In this document: in pieces, positions 24,421-33,300 of the stretch
Layout of the letters: each line of letters opens with the position of its first letter
How positions within the stretch are numbered: the stretch's first letter is position 1
Assembly (NCBI GenBank): GCA_903847975.1
Contig: CAINFC010000276.1
Location: forward strand, 1 to 41,558
Direction: 5' to 3'
DNA from: an uncultured Acidobacteriota bacterium
GTDB taxonomy: Bacteria > Acidobacteriota > UBA6911 > CAINFC01
Length of the DNA: 41,558 nt
Notes under the pieces: model-generated
What the model was told of the DNA's origin: nothing
The model's input: only the letters and a program-made list of their open reading frames with translations
The model's database searches: none
Position numbers and translations under genes: made by a program

Positions 24421-25233
24421 TCAGGACCGGGCTGTTTCCGGCAGGTCGTCGTTGAGGGCGCCGCTGCGGAAGCTGCGCCGGTCGATTTCCTCGAATCCGA
24501 CGGCTTTCAGCTTTTCTTCAATCTCCCGGCTGTGCCGCTCCAGGATCGCAAAATCCTCGGCACGGACCTCGATCATGGCCAGCCGGCCGAAATGCCGGAC
24601 GCGCAGCTCGCGCAGGCCGAGGCTGCGAAGAAAATCCTCCGCCTGCTCCACCTGGTTCAGCTTCTCGGCGTTGATAGTCTGGCCATAGGGTATTCGGCTG
24701 GCCAGGCACGGACTGGCCGGTTTGTCCCAGATGGCCAGGCCCAGCTGCTGTGCCAGGAGCCGGATGTCCTGCTTGGTGAAGCCGGCATCCTTGAGCGGGC
24801 TGACGATCCGGAATTCCTCGGCTGCCTGGTGTCCCGGCCGGTAATCCCCCAGGTCATCCACATTGGCTCCGTTGGCAATGGCCGCCATGTTCTCTTCCCG
24901 GGCGACATCCTCCAGGCCGCGGTAAAGCTCCGACTTGCAGTGGTAGCAGCGGTCGGCCGGGTTCTGCGCGTATTGGGGATCGTCCAGTTCGCGACACCCC
25001 ACCACTTTCAGCCGGGCGCCGATTTCTTCGGCAAAGCGCTGTGCGTCCTGCAGCTCGCGCCTTGCCAGGGAAGGAGAGTCGCCGATGACCCCCAGGGCTT
25101 TATCCCCCAGTTCGTCACAGGCAACCTTGAGAAGAAGGGCGCTGTCGATGCCTCCCGAGTAGGCGATCAGCAGGGAGCCGTAGCGATGCAGCTGTTCCTT
25201 CAGGCACTGATATTTCTGATCTATGGCATTCAT
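24421..25233 (-). CDS. larE: ATP-dependent sacrificial sulfur transferase LarE
   Basis: A 270-residue enzyme that adenylates the pyridinium carboxylate of the lactate-racemase cofactor precursor and donates sulfur to it. The PP-loop is YSGGIDS (25-31). NPADRCYHCKSELY holds C96 and C99, NGANVDDLGDYRPG is the conserved substrate-site segment, and SPCLASRIPYG carries C176, the same residue number as the sacrificial cysteine of the Lactobacillus enzyme, implying the single-turnover type. No larA, larB or larC is in the window, so its usual partners are elsewhere or the gene serves another sulfur-transfer reaction. It lies between the SYLF gene (47 nt) and the flavoprotein gene (9 nt). No Shine-Dalgarno sequence is seen. 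Confidence 0.93.
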   Translation of the reverse strand: MNAIDQKYQCLKEQLHRYGSLLIAYSGGIDSALLLKVACDELGDKALGVIGDSPSLARRELQDAQRFAEEIGARLKVVGCRELDDPQYAQNPADRCYHCKSELYRGLEDVAREENMAAIANGANVDDLGDYRPGHQAAEEFRIVSPLKDAGFTKQDIRLLAQQLGLAIWDKPASPCLASRIPYGQTINAEKLNQVEQAEDFLRSLGLRELRVRHFGRLAMIEVRAEDFAILERHSREIEEKLKAVGFEEIDRRSFRSGALNDDLPETARS

Positions 25234-25280
25234 AATGATGTTCGGTTTGACCTTAATGTTTCAGGGATGGTGCCGGGAAG

Positions 25281-25976
25281 CTAATTGGAGCGGTTCCTGG
25301 GAGAAGCTTTCTGCAGAACATCCACCAGATTCCGGCCCTCTCCAACCGGCTTGACTTTTCCTTCCAGGATGATCTCCCGGGCCGTGACCTCCCTGCCGTA
25401 AATGGTTTTGTTTGCGCCGCTGTCCTGCCGGAGAGAAGAGCCCGCCAGGGATACCCCGGCGAAAAGACCCCGGGCACGCGAATAGGAAAGAATTTCCGCC
25501 CGCATGGTAGCGTCGGTCTCGGCGGAAGTGGCGCGTCCTTTGGGACCGGCTGCAGCGCTGGCGTCCGCACCGAGCTTTACTTTGCTGCTCAGGATTCCAT
25601 CTATACCCCGGGGATTCATCACCAGCAGCACGAAATCGGTGGCGGTTCCGCCCAGCTGGATGCCGATGTTGCCGCCCTCCAGCCGGTACATGGCCGGCGC
25701 TCCCCAGGGGCCGTCCATTTTGGCTCCGCTGCGGCACACCAGGGCACCCCGCCCGTAGCTGCCCCCGATGCCGATCGCAACCTTCATCACCGACGGCATG
25801 ATAATGATACATTCGGCTTTATCCAGCAGGTCCTGGGGGATCCCGTCGGGAATATGAAGGATTTCATCCAGAACCCTTCCGCAGTTGGCCAGGCGGCTCT
25901 GGTCCGATTCCGCCTTTAGAGGCAGGGACAACGCCAGAGCCAAAACCAAAATCGCTATTCCAATATTACGTATCAC
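25281..25976 (-). CDS. Exported SYLF-domain (Ysc84-like) lipid-binding protein
   Basis: 231 residues. A signal peptide (IRNIGIAILVLALALSLPLKA) is followed by the SYLF/Ysc84 domain: ECIIIMPSVMKVAIGIGGSYGRGALVCR, GNIGIQLGGTATDFVLLVMN, VKLGADASAAAGPKGR and YSRARGLFAGVSLAGS are its standard blocks. Bacterial SYLF proteins are periplasmic or outer-membrane-associated and bind lipids; the exact job is unknown. I start at the GTG at 25976 because AGGAG lies 7 nt upstream and the product begins directly with the signal peptide; an ATG-type start at 26021 lacks a ribosome site. It is first in the SYLF-larE-flavoprotein run and has a TTGACA promoter about 100 nt upstream. Confidence 0.9.
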   Translation of the reverse strand: MIRNIGIAILVLALALSLPLKAESDQSRLANCGRVLDEILHIPDGIPQDLLDKAECIIIMPSVMKVAIGIGGSYGRGALVCRSGAKMDGPWGAPAMYRLEGGNIGIQLGGTATDFVLLVMNPRGIDGILSSKVKLGADASAAAGPKGRATSAETDATMRAEILSYSRARGLFAGVSLAGSSLRQDSGANKTIYGREVTAREIILEGKVKPVGEGRNLVDVLQKASPRNRSN

Positions 25977-26367
25977 TTGAGTCTCCTGAAACGATACTAA
26001 AATAACCCTCTTTTTCTGCAATCCGCTTTTCCTTTTCCGTCCGGAATGGCGGAACCGGACGGCAGGATGTAAAAATACCTGTCCTCCGCCCGATTGTCAA
26101 ATCGGCGGTACGGCGGAACCGGATAAATTAAGGACAGCAATTTCTTGACCGCAAAAGGATCCTTTCGATGGCGATAGCGAACAGATCTTAACAAATGACC
26201 AAGGTGCAAGAAGTCTTCGTCTGCGGATGACAGGCCCTTCCCCTTGTCTTCCCGCTCTTCCTTTCTTCCTGTAAGCCCTCTTTTCAAAGGAAGACGGGAA
26301 GATCAGGAAGGAAGAAAAAAGCAGCCCGCGTATTCCGGAGGGGGTAGAGAAACCTTTTGCGGTGCCA
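25977..26367. promoter_or_regulatory. Upstream region of the SYLF-larE operon, with promoter at 26072-26100
   Basis: Minus strand: TTGACA (26100-26095), 17-bp spacer, TATTTT (26077-26072). The -35 is perfect and the -10 matches four of six. A leader of about 90 nt would follow. Further left-to-right, 26262-26312 holds partly complementary CTTCCTTTCTTCCTG / CAGGAAGGAAG arms that may form a hairpin. A 96-codon minus frame (25997-26287) overlaps the promoter and resembles nothing I know; I do not call it. Confidence 0.5.
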
Positions 26368-27156
26368 TCAGCCCGGCATGGAAACCAGGGGATGATCCTC
26401 CACCCAGCGGACTTCTACTTCCTTCCCGTAGGCATCCGAGAGGTTCTCACCGGTCAAGGCCTCCCGGGGGGCGCCTTCGGCCCAGGCCCGCCCGCGACCC
26501 AGGACCAGAACCCGGTCTGCGGCCGCAGCCGCGGTTTCGAAATCCTGGGTGGTAAAGACTACCGTCTTTCCCGCCTGTCCCAGGAGCCGGATGATCTCCT
26601 GCATCCGTGTTCTGAGGCTGAGATCCAGGTGGGCTACGGGCTCGTCGAGAAGAAGGATCCGGCACTGCTGGATCATGGTCCGGGCCAGCTGAACCATGCG
26701 AAGCTCGCCGGCGCTCAACTCGTCGAGCTTCCTGTTGCGCAGAAGGGGAACGCCCAGGTCTTCCAGGCATTGCAAGGCAAGCTGGCGATCTTCTTCCAGA
26801 GGGGCGGAAAGATAATCCAGATAGGGAACCCGTCCCAGGAGGACGTAATCCGGAACAGAGTAAGGAAGTGGAATGGATTCGGATTGGGGAACCAGGCCGA
26901 CGACTTTGCCGCGGTCCTTGGATTCCAGGTCGGAAACGATCCGCCCGTACATGGAAATTTTTCCTTTCCAAGGGATCAGCCTTCCCGAAAGCAGGTGCAG
27001 GAGCGTGCTTTTGCCCGAGCCGTTCGGTCCCACTACCGCCAGGACCGTTCCGCCGGACAGGTTCAGGGAAAGGCCGGAAAGGACCAGCGTTTCCCCACGC
27101 TGGTAGCCGAAGTCCAGGTCCTTGACCACCAGGGCGTTCGGATAATTTGTGCTCAT
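26368..27156 (-). CDS. ABC transporter ATP-binding protein, FecE/BtuD type
   Basis: 262-residue ATPase of a metal-chelate importer. Walker A is GPNGSGKST, the Q-loop region GLVPQSESIPLPYSV, the signature LSAGELRMVQLAR (A in place of the second G of LSGGE), Walker B ILLLDEPVAHLD, and the switch region reads TTQDFE where a histidine is more usual (TTHD), so the switch histidine is replaced by glutamine. Start at the ATG at 27156, overlapping the permease stop by 4 nt, which indicates translational coupling. Together with the FecCD permease it forms the membrane part of an importer for iron-siderophore, haem, cobalamin or another metal complex; the substrate-binding protein is not in this window. 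Confidence 0.9.
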   Translation of the reverse strand: MSTNYPNALVVKDLDFGYQRGETLVLSGLSLNLSGGTVLAVVGPNGSGKSTLLHLLSGRLIPWKGKISMYGRIVSDLESKDRGKVVGLVPQSESIPLPYSVPDYVLLGRVPYLDYLSAPLEEDRQLALQCLEDLGVPLLRNRKLDELSAGELRMVQLARTMIQQCRILLLDEPVAHLDLSLRTRMQEIIRLLGQAGKTVVFTTQDFETAAAAADRVLVLGRGRAWAEGAPREALTGENLSDAYGKEVEVRWVEDHPLVSMPG

Positions 27157-28157
27157 GAGCGGCTCCTCCGTTTCCAGTTGGTGAGGCAGGCCCAGAAGGC
27201 GATGGCGCCCAGGATTGTGGTAATCATTCCCAGGGGAATTTCTTCCGCCAGGGGAAGGGCAACCCGGACCAGGTCGTCGCAAACCAGGATGCAAAGCGCG
27301 CCGGCCAAGAGGGAACCCAGGAAGCTATGGTGGGCTTCGGCGCCGAAAAGCCTTCGGGCCAGAAGCGGAATCACCAGACCGACCCAGAAAAAAATCCCCG
27401 CTTCCGCGGTTACCGTGGCGATGGCGATTACGGCCAGGGCGGCCATCCAGAACCGTTCGTACTCCGGGGAGCTGCCCAGGGAAAAGGCGGACTCCTCTTC
27501 GAGCAACAGCAGGTTCAGACGGTGCCGTAAGCAGTAGAGAGCCAGCAGGGGGATAAGCACCCACGGGCCGGCATGATAAACGTTCTGCCAGCCGACGGCT
27601 CCCAGTCCACCCAGAAGCCAGGAAGGGAATACCGGCCTTTCCGGCCGGAGCGCGGTGATGAAGTTCACCAGGCTGATCCCCCCGAGAAACAGGGAGGAAA
27701 CCGCGATTCCCGAAAGGAGCAGCCGCAGCGACCATTCTCCGATGCGCAATCGCTGGGCCATCCGGTAGCTCAGCGTCAGCCCCAGAATACCGAAGAGCGC
27801 GGCGGATAGCTCCATCAGCAGCAAAGGGCGCTCGGCTTTCGAAAAAGCCAGAACCAGGGAAGCCCCGAAAGCGGCTCCCGGCAGGACGCCCAGGAAACCC
27901 GGGTCGGCCAGCGGATTGCGCAGCAGCATCTGCAGCACATACCCCCCGCCGGACAGGGCCGCCCCCAGAAGAAGAGCCATGATCAGGCGGGGTAGTCGAA
28001 CCTCGGTCACCGTCGCATGCAGTGGATCCTCTGTCCACAGGGTGGAGAAATGAGTCCACAGGGGCTCCGGAGAGCGTCCCAGGAAGAGGGAGGCCAGAAA
28101 GACCAGCAAAAGGCTTCCTCCGAGCAAGGCCAGCCAGGGCGGTTGCCGCAACTCCAT
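27153..28157 (-). CDS. FecCD-family ABC importer permease
   Basis: 334-residue inner-membrane permease of the BtuC/FhuB/FecCD family with about 9-10 membrane segments. Diagnostic stretches are RLPRLIMALLLGAALSGGGYV, LLRNPLADPGFLGVLPGAAFGA and the ATPase-coupling loop region WVGLVIPLLARRLFGAEAHH. The start at 28157 has GGGGAG with a 5-7 nt spacer; the frame is open to 28544 but that extension crosses the regulatory palindromes and the TetR promoter. It works with the ATPase encoded immediately downstream. The absence of an adjacent binding-protein gene is unusual. Confidence 0.92.
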   Translation of the reverse strand: MELRQPPWLALLGGSLLLVFLASLFLGRSPEPLWTHFSTLWTEDPLHATVTEVRLPRLIMALLLGAALSGGGYVLQMLLRNPLADPGFLGVLPGAAFGASLVLAFSKAERPLLLMELSAALFGILGLTLSYRMAQRLRIGEWSLRLLLSGIAVSSLFLGGISLVNFITALRPERPVFPSWLLGGLGAVGWQNVYHAGPWVLIPLLALYCLRHRLNLLLLEEESAFSLGSSPEYERFWMAALAVIAIATVTAEAGIFFWVGLVIPLLARRLFGAEAHHSFLGSLLAGALCILVCDDLVRVALPLAEEIPLGMITTILGAIAFWACLTNWKRRSRS

Positions 28158-28193
28158 TGTGTCTCCCCTTTCTGATCCCTCGGGGATCTGTCT

Positions 28194-28277
28194 GAACCAT
28201 GGTTCCGGCCCGAGGCCGGCATCCGGAACCGACCGTTTCGGTCCTATTCCTGGTATTGTAGCATAGAACCATGGTTC
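28194..28277 (-). promoter_or_regulatory. FecCD promoter with duplicated palindromic operator
   Basis: GAACCATGGTTC, a perfect 12-bp palindrome, occurs twice, at 28194-28205 and 28266-28277, with centres 72 bp apart. On the minus strand a TACAAT -10 (28260-28255) follows the second copy, which fills the space where a -35/-10 spacer would lie (TCCCAG as the poor -35). The other copy lies in the leader about 40 nt before the start codon. GACCG-TTT-CGGTC (about 28231-28243) gives a small hairpin between them. Control by a dimeric metal-responsive or MerR-like regulator fits this layout but the regulator is not identified. Confidence 0.5.
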
Positions 28278-28391
28278 CTGGGAGTACGGCCCCGCCTCGG
28301 ACCGGTTTTCTCCCGCCCTTGCCGGCCGGCGCGGCCGCGAAAAAAAGCACGGCGGATGAAACCTCCCGGTGGGCGGAACCGTATTTCCTGC

Positions 28392-28441
28392 TTGACGAGC
28401 TCCGGTCTCTTTTCTATACTTACCGGTAAGTATAGAAAAGA
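28392..28441 (+). promoter_or_regulatory. tetR-efflux operon promoter with perfect palindromic operator
   Basis: TTGACG (28392-28397), 17-bp spacer and TATACT (28415-28420) form a strong promoter. A perfect 34-bp palindrome spans 28408-28441, with arm TCTTTTCTATACTTACC and no central gap, covering the -10 and the start site. The TetR-family gene begins about 20 nt further on, so autoregulation by the encoded repressor, and with it control of the downstream efflux genes, is the natural reading. The palindrome also contains TATACT on the minus strand. Confidence 0.8.
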
Positions 28442-28461
28442 AAGCGAGACAGGAAATGCCG

Positions 28462-29169
28462 ATGCAGGAAAAGAAGACCTCGACGCCGAATGACAGCGTG
28501 CACCAGCGGCTGCTGCGGTCCGCCAGCACCGTCTTTGCCCGCAAGGGCTACGCCGCTGCTTCGGTGAACAGCATTGTCGAGCTGACCGGGGTCACCAAGC
28601 CGGTCCTGTACTATCACTTCGGCAGCAAGGAAGGAATTTTCCTGGCCCTGATGAACCAGGCGCAGCACGGCCTCCTGGAGGCCCTGCTCCCTTCCGGGGA
28701 AGAGGACGATCCTCTGCGGCGGCTTCGCCGCCTCTGCACCCGCATTCTGGATCTTTCCGCGGATAACCTGGATTTTATCCGCCTGATCAACACCATTCTC
28801 AACGGCCCGCCGCAGGGAGCTCCGCCCTTCGATTTCGAGGCCTTTCATACCCCGCTTTTCCAGGCCATCCAGTCGCACCTCGAGGAGGCGGCAGCACGGG
28901 GCCTGCTGCGCGACGGCCGGGTGAAGGACCAGGCCTGGCTGGTTTACGGCACGCTGTGCTGCTGCCTGGATGCCCAGGTTTGCCTGCCGGATAGCGCTCC
29001 CGGCCGGGAGGGGCTGCAGCGCATGATGAAGATGATTTTCCGGGGCATTGCCTCCGAAAAATACTGGCAGGAGCTGCCGGCTGGCGACGGGCCTGCCTCG
29101 CGGTCCCGGGCTGCCAGGCCCAAATCCACTCTGTCCGGTTTGAAAACTAAAAGGAAATCGTATGTCTAG
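28462..29169 (+). CDS. TetR/AcrR family transcriptional regulator
   Basis: 235 residues. The N-terminal helix-turn-helix domain is standard: LLRSASTVFARKGYAAASVN, SIVELTGVTKPVLYYHFGSKEGIF. The C-terminal ligand-binding domain is all-helical and ends in a basic tail (SRAARPKSTLSGLKTKRKS). I prefer the ATG at 28462, which has AGGA at a 7-nt spacing; an in-frame ATG at 28456 sits too close to it. The 3' end overlaps the membrane-fusion-protein gene by 8 nt, so the regulator is the first gene of the efflux operon and probably represses it from the palindrome at 28408-28441 until an effector binds. Confidence 0.92.
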   Translation: MQEKKTSTPNDSVHQRLLRSASTVFARKGYAAASVNSIVELTGVTKPVLYYHFGSKEGIFLALMNQAQHGLLEALLPSGEEDDPLRRLRRLCTRILDLSADNLDFIRLINTILNGPPQGAPPFDFEAFHTPLFQAIQSHLEEAAARGLLRDGRVKDQAWLVYGTLCCCLDAQVCLPDSAPGREGLQRMMKMIFRGIASEKYWQELPAGDGPASRSRAARPKSTLSGLKTKRKSYV

Positions 29170-30319
29170 ATGGATTCTCAACCTGCTGCTCTTCGCACTG
29201 CTATGGACCGGCATGGGTGGATGTAGCCAGCCCAGCCCGGGGCAGGAGAAGCAGGCCACCCAGGGCAAGCCGCCGGTGGCGGTCGATGTGGCCCCGGTTG
29301 CCGTGGGCACCCTTACCGAAGGGATCGAGGTGGTCGGCTCCCTGGCCCCCAAGTTCCAGTCGGAAATCAAATCCGAATATGCCGGGATCGTGACCGAGGT
29401 TTTCGTCACCGAGTGGGTGCGCGTTTCCCGGGGCGATCTGCTGGCGCAGCTGGACACCCGGGAAGCCGCCGTATTGCGGCAGAAGGCCGAAGCCGGGCTG
29501 GAAGCGGCGCGCGCCGGGGTTCGGCAGGCCGAGGTTTCCCTTTCGCGCACCGAGCGGGAGTACCAGCGGTTTCTCAAAATGAAGGAGGCCGGGCTGGTGA
29601 CCCAGCAGTCGCTCGACGAGGCCCAATCCGCCCGGGACGCGGCGCTGGCCGCCATCCAGGCGGGCAAAGCCCAGATCGCCGTGGCCGAAGAGGACGTGCG
29701 CTATATCAAGACCCGTCTGGAGAAGGCCACCATCCGGTCTCCGCTGGACGGCGTGGTCGCCTTTCGCGGAGTCAATGTGGGCGACCTGGCCGGAGAGATG
29801 GGCATGCCCAAGATCATGTTCCTGATCGTGGACAACCGGATCATGAACCTGACGGTGACCGTTCCTTCCTCCCGGATCAGTCCGCTGCGCCCGGGGCAGA
29901 CCCTGCGCTTCCGCACCGACGCCGTTCCCGGAAAGGAATTTCAGGGCAAGGTTATGTTTATCAACCCGACCCTTTCCGAAACGGACCGCTCGGTCCGGGT
30001 GGTGGTCGAGGTGCCCAACGCGGACGGCGTGCTGAAGGGCGGGATGTTCGTCAAGGGGAAGATTGAAACCGGCCGCCGCGAGGGAGTCATTCAGGTGCCG
30101 CGCCTGGCCATCCTGAACTGGGATGTCGCCGGAGGGAAAGGACAGGTGTTTCTGGCCAACGGAAGCCAGGCGGAGCTGCGCTCCATCTCCCTCGGAGAGC
30201 CGATGGAGGACTTCGTGGAGGTGACGGCGGGGTTGTCCTCCGGGGAAAAAGTGGTCATTCGCGGGGGATTTAATCTCAAGGAAGGAGACCGTTTGATCCT
30301 GGCCGGGAAGGGAGACTGA
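29162..30319 (+). CDS. RND efflux periplasmic adaptor (HlyD/AcrA-type lipoprotein)
   Basis: 385-residue membrane-fusion protein. An N-terminal lipoprotein signal ends in GMGGC (C21), so it is probably lipid-anchored like AcrA. The order follows the family: a lipoyl-type half (VVGSLAPKFQSEIKSEYAGIVTEV), a coiled-coil hairpin (about 90-165, KAEAGLEAARAGVRQAEVSL to AEEDVRYIKTRLEKATI), the second lipoyl half with IRSPLDGVVAFRGVNVGD, then beta-barrel and membrane-proximal domains. AGGA lies 6-7 nt before the ATG. It links the RND pump to the outer-membrane channel encoded by the next two genes. Exported compounds are unknown. Confidence 0.93.
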   Translation: MSRWILNLLLFALLWTGMGGCSQPSPGQEKQATQGKPPVAVDVAPVAVGTLTEGIEVVGSLAPKFQSEIKSEYAGIVTEVFVTEWVRVSRGDLLAQLDTREAAVLRQKAEAGLEAARAGVRQAEVSLSRTEREYQRFLKMKEAGLVTQQSLDEAQSARDAALAAIQAGKAQIAVAEEDVRYIKTRLEKATIRSPLDGVVAFRGVNVGDLAGEMGMPKIMFLIVDNRIMNLTVTVPSSRISPLRPGQTLRFRTDAVPGKEFQGKVMFINPTLSETDRSVRVVVEVPNADGVLKGGMFVKGKIETGRREGVIQVPRLAILNWDVAGGKGQVFLANGSQAELRSISLGEPMEDFVEVTAGLSSGEKVVIRGGFNLKEGDRLILAGKGD

Positions 30320-30321
30320 CC

Positions 30322-33300
30322 ATGCTGCTTTCCAACCTTTCCATCAAGCGGCCGGTCTTCGCCAGCGTGATGATGCTGGCCCTGGTTACTCTCGGCCTTT
30401 TTTCCTTCCGGCGGCTGCCGATCGACCTGTTCCCGGATGTGGAGATCCCGGTCCTGTCCATTACCACCATCTTCCCGGGGGCGTCTCCGGAAACCGTGGA
30501 GCGCGAGGTGACCAAGCGCATCGAGGAGGCGGTCAACCCGATTTCCGGCGTGAAGCATGTCACCTCGGTATCCCGGGAAGGCGTTTCCACGGTGATCGTG
30601 GAATTCCGGCTGGAAGTGAAAATCGATGAAGTCTCCCAGGATGCCCGCGGCAAAATCGGGGCAATCCGCCGGGAGCTGCCCGCCGGCATCGAGGAGCCGA
30701 TCATCCAGAAGCTGGATTTCGCCGCCGAGCCGGTGATCTCCCTGGCGGTCCGCTCCCAAAGCCTGCCGCCGCAGTCGCTGACCACGCTGGTGGAAAAAAA
30801 GGTCAAGCGCCGCCTGGAAAACATATCCGGGGTCGGCAAGGTCAAGCTGGTCGGGCCTTCCAAGCGGGAGGTGCATGTCGACGTGCTGCCCGCCCGCCTC
30901 GAATCCCTCGGTATGGGCGTCGACGAAGTGGCCATGGGGCTGATGTCCGAGAACGTCAACACGCCGTTGGGCCGGCTGAACCGCGGCCATTCGGAATACC
31001 CCTTGCGCGTTTCCGGCAAGCCGGCGGTGGTCGACCAGTTCCGGGAAATGATCATCAGCCGGCGGAACGGGAGGCCGATCCCGCTGGGGGAAGTGGCCGG
31101 GGTTCGCGACGGGATCGAGGAGCAGCGCTCCCTGGCGCTCATCGACGGGGTGCCGGCGGTGGCGCTGAACATTCTCAAGCAGTCCGGGGCCAACACCGTC
31201 CAGGTGGTGGACCAGGTCAAGGCGGAAGTGGAGCGCCTGAAGAAGGAGCTGAACGAGGGGACCTCCATCGACGTGGTGCGCGACGGGTCCATCTGGATCC
31301 GGGATTCGGTGCGGGATGTCGAGGAGACCATGATCATCGGGGGCATCCTCACCATCCTGATCGTTTTCGTGTTTCTCAACTCCTGGCGCAGCACGGTAAT
31401 CACCGGCCTGACCCTGCCGATTTCGGTGATTTCCTCCTTCATCGTCATGCTGTTCATGGGAATGACGCTCAACACCCTGACGCTGATGGCTCTGTCGCTG
31501 GCCATCGGGCTGCTGATCGACGACGCCATCGTGGTCCGGGAAAATATCGTCCGCCATCTGGAAAAAGGGCAGGACCATTTCACCGCGGCGCGCGAGGGAA
31601 CCAGCGAAATCGGCCTGGCCGTTCTAGCCACCACTTTCTCCATTGTGGCGGTGTTCATCCCGGTGGCTTTCATGAAGGGCATCATCGGGCGCTTTTTCTT
31701 TCACTTCGGCATCACGGTCACTTTTGCGGTTCTGGTCTCGCTGTTTGTGTCCTTCACCCTGGATCCCATGCTCTCCTCCCGCTGGGTCGATCCGGACATC
31801 GAACATGCCGGTCGACGGCGCTGGATCAACCGGGGGCTGGATCGCTTCAACAACTGGTTCGACCGCTCCGCCAACGGCTACCGGCGGGTGATTGCCTTCG
31901 CCCTGGACCACCGCAAGACGGTCGTTCTTCTGGCCATCCTTTCCTTTTTTGGCGGGCTTTTCCTTTTCTCGCGGCTGGAGAGTAACTTCATGCCCGGCTC
32001 CGACCAGAACGAGTTCCTGGTCAAGTTTAAAACCGCGCCCAACGCTTCCCTGCTCGAAACCCGGGGGCGGATCGAAGCGGTCCTGGAGTCGCTTCGCCGG
32101 ATGCCCGAGGTGAAGCAAACCTACGCCACGATCGGCGCCGGCGACTGGGATACGGTTCGGGACGCCGCCGTGTATGTGCGGCTGGTCGACCGGGAGCAGC
32201 GGAGCCGCGGGCAGTTTGCCCTCATGCGGGAGGCCCGTCAGCGCCTCAGCCGCATTCCCGGCATCATCCCTTCCGTGGAGGAAGCCGGGCGCATGGACAC
32301 CCGCAAGCAGCTGGTGGTCAGCATCCGGGGAGAAGACATCCGCCTGCTGAAGCAGTATGCCGCGGAGCTGAAAGGCAGGCTTTATGATATTCCGGGAATT
32401 GCCGACATGGAGGTTTCCCTGGAGCAGGATATTCCGGAGTTCCGGCTGGTGGTGAACCGCGAGCGGGCCCAGGATGCCGGGGTGATGACCGCCGACATCG
32501 CCCGCCTGGTGGGCTCGCTGATCGGCGGCCAGGCGGTGACCACTTTTGAAGACGAGGACGGAGATGCGATCAACGTCCGGCTGCGCCTGCCGCCGGACCA
32601 GCGGCAGGATCCCGGTCACATCCAGCGCCTCTACCTGGCGGTCAGCCGCCCGCCGGCGGGACTGGCCCTGGTTCCCTTGTCCGACCTGGTGTCCTACCAG
32701 TCGAGCACCACGCCCTCGGAGGTCAATCGCACCGACCTGTCCCGCGAGGTGGTCCTCTCGGCCAACCTGGACGGGCTGGCCCTGGGAACCGCGGTGGAGG
32801 CCATCCGTGCCAGGGCGGCCGGCATTGCCATGGCCCCCGGTTACCGGGTGGTCTTTTCGGGAGAGAGCGAGGACATGGCCGAGTCCTTCCAGTACATTGC
32901 CGAATCCCTGCTGCTGGCGGTCATTTTCGTCTACCTGATCCTGGCGGCCCAGTTTGAGTCCTTCATCGATCCGCTGTCCATTATGCTTTCCCTGCCCCTG
33001 TCCATCGTCGGCATGGCCGGGCTGCTCTGGCTGACCGGCGACACCATCAACATCATGTCCCTGATCGGACTGATCATGCTGATGGGGCTGGTTACCAAAA
33101 ATGCCATTCTGCTGGTGGACTTCGCCAAGGTGCTGCAGTCCCGGGGCATGCCCCGGCGGGAGGCGATCATCACCGCGGGCCGGACCCGGCTGCGGCCGAT
33201 CATGATGACCACCTTCGCCATGATCTTCGGCATGCTCCCCCTGGCCTTCGCCATGGGCTCCGGCGCTGAGTTCCGGGCTCCCATGGCCCGGGCGGTCGTG

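Noticed and set aside
28158-28300. Cobalamin riboswitch before the FecCD gene
   Set aside because: No B12-box-like sequence or the long conserved core is visible in the leader; it holds only the palindromes and a small hairpin.
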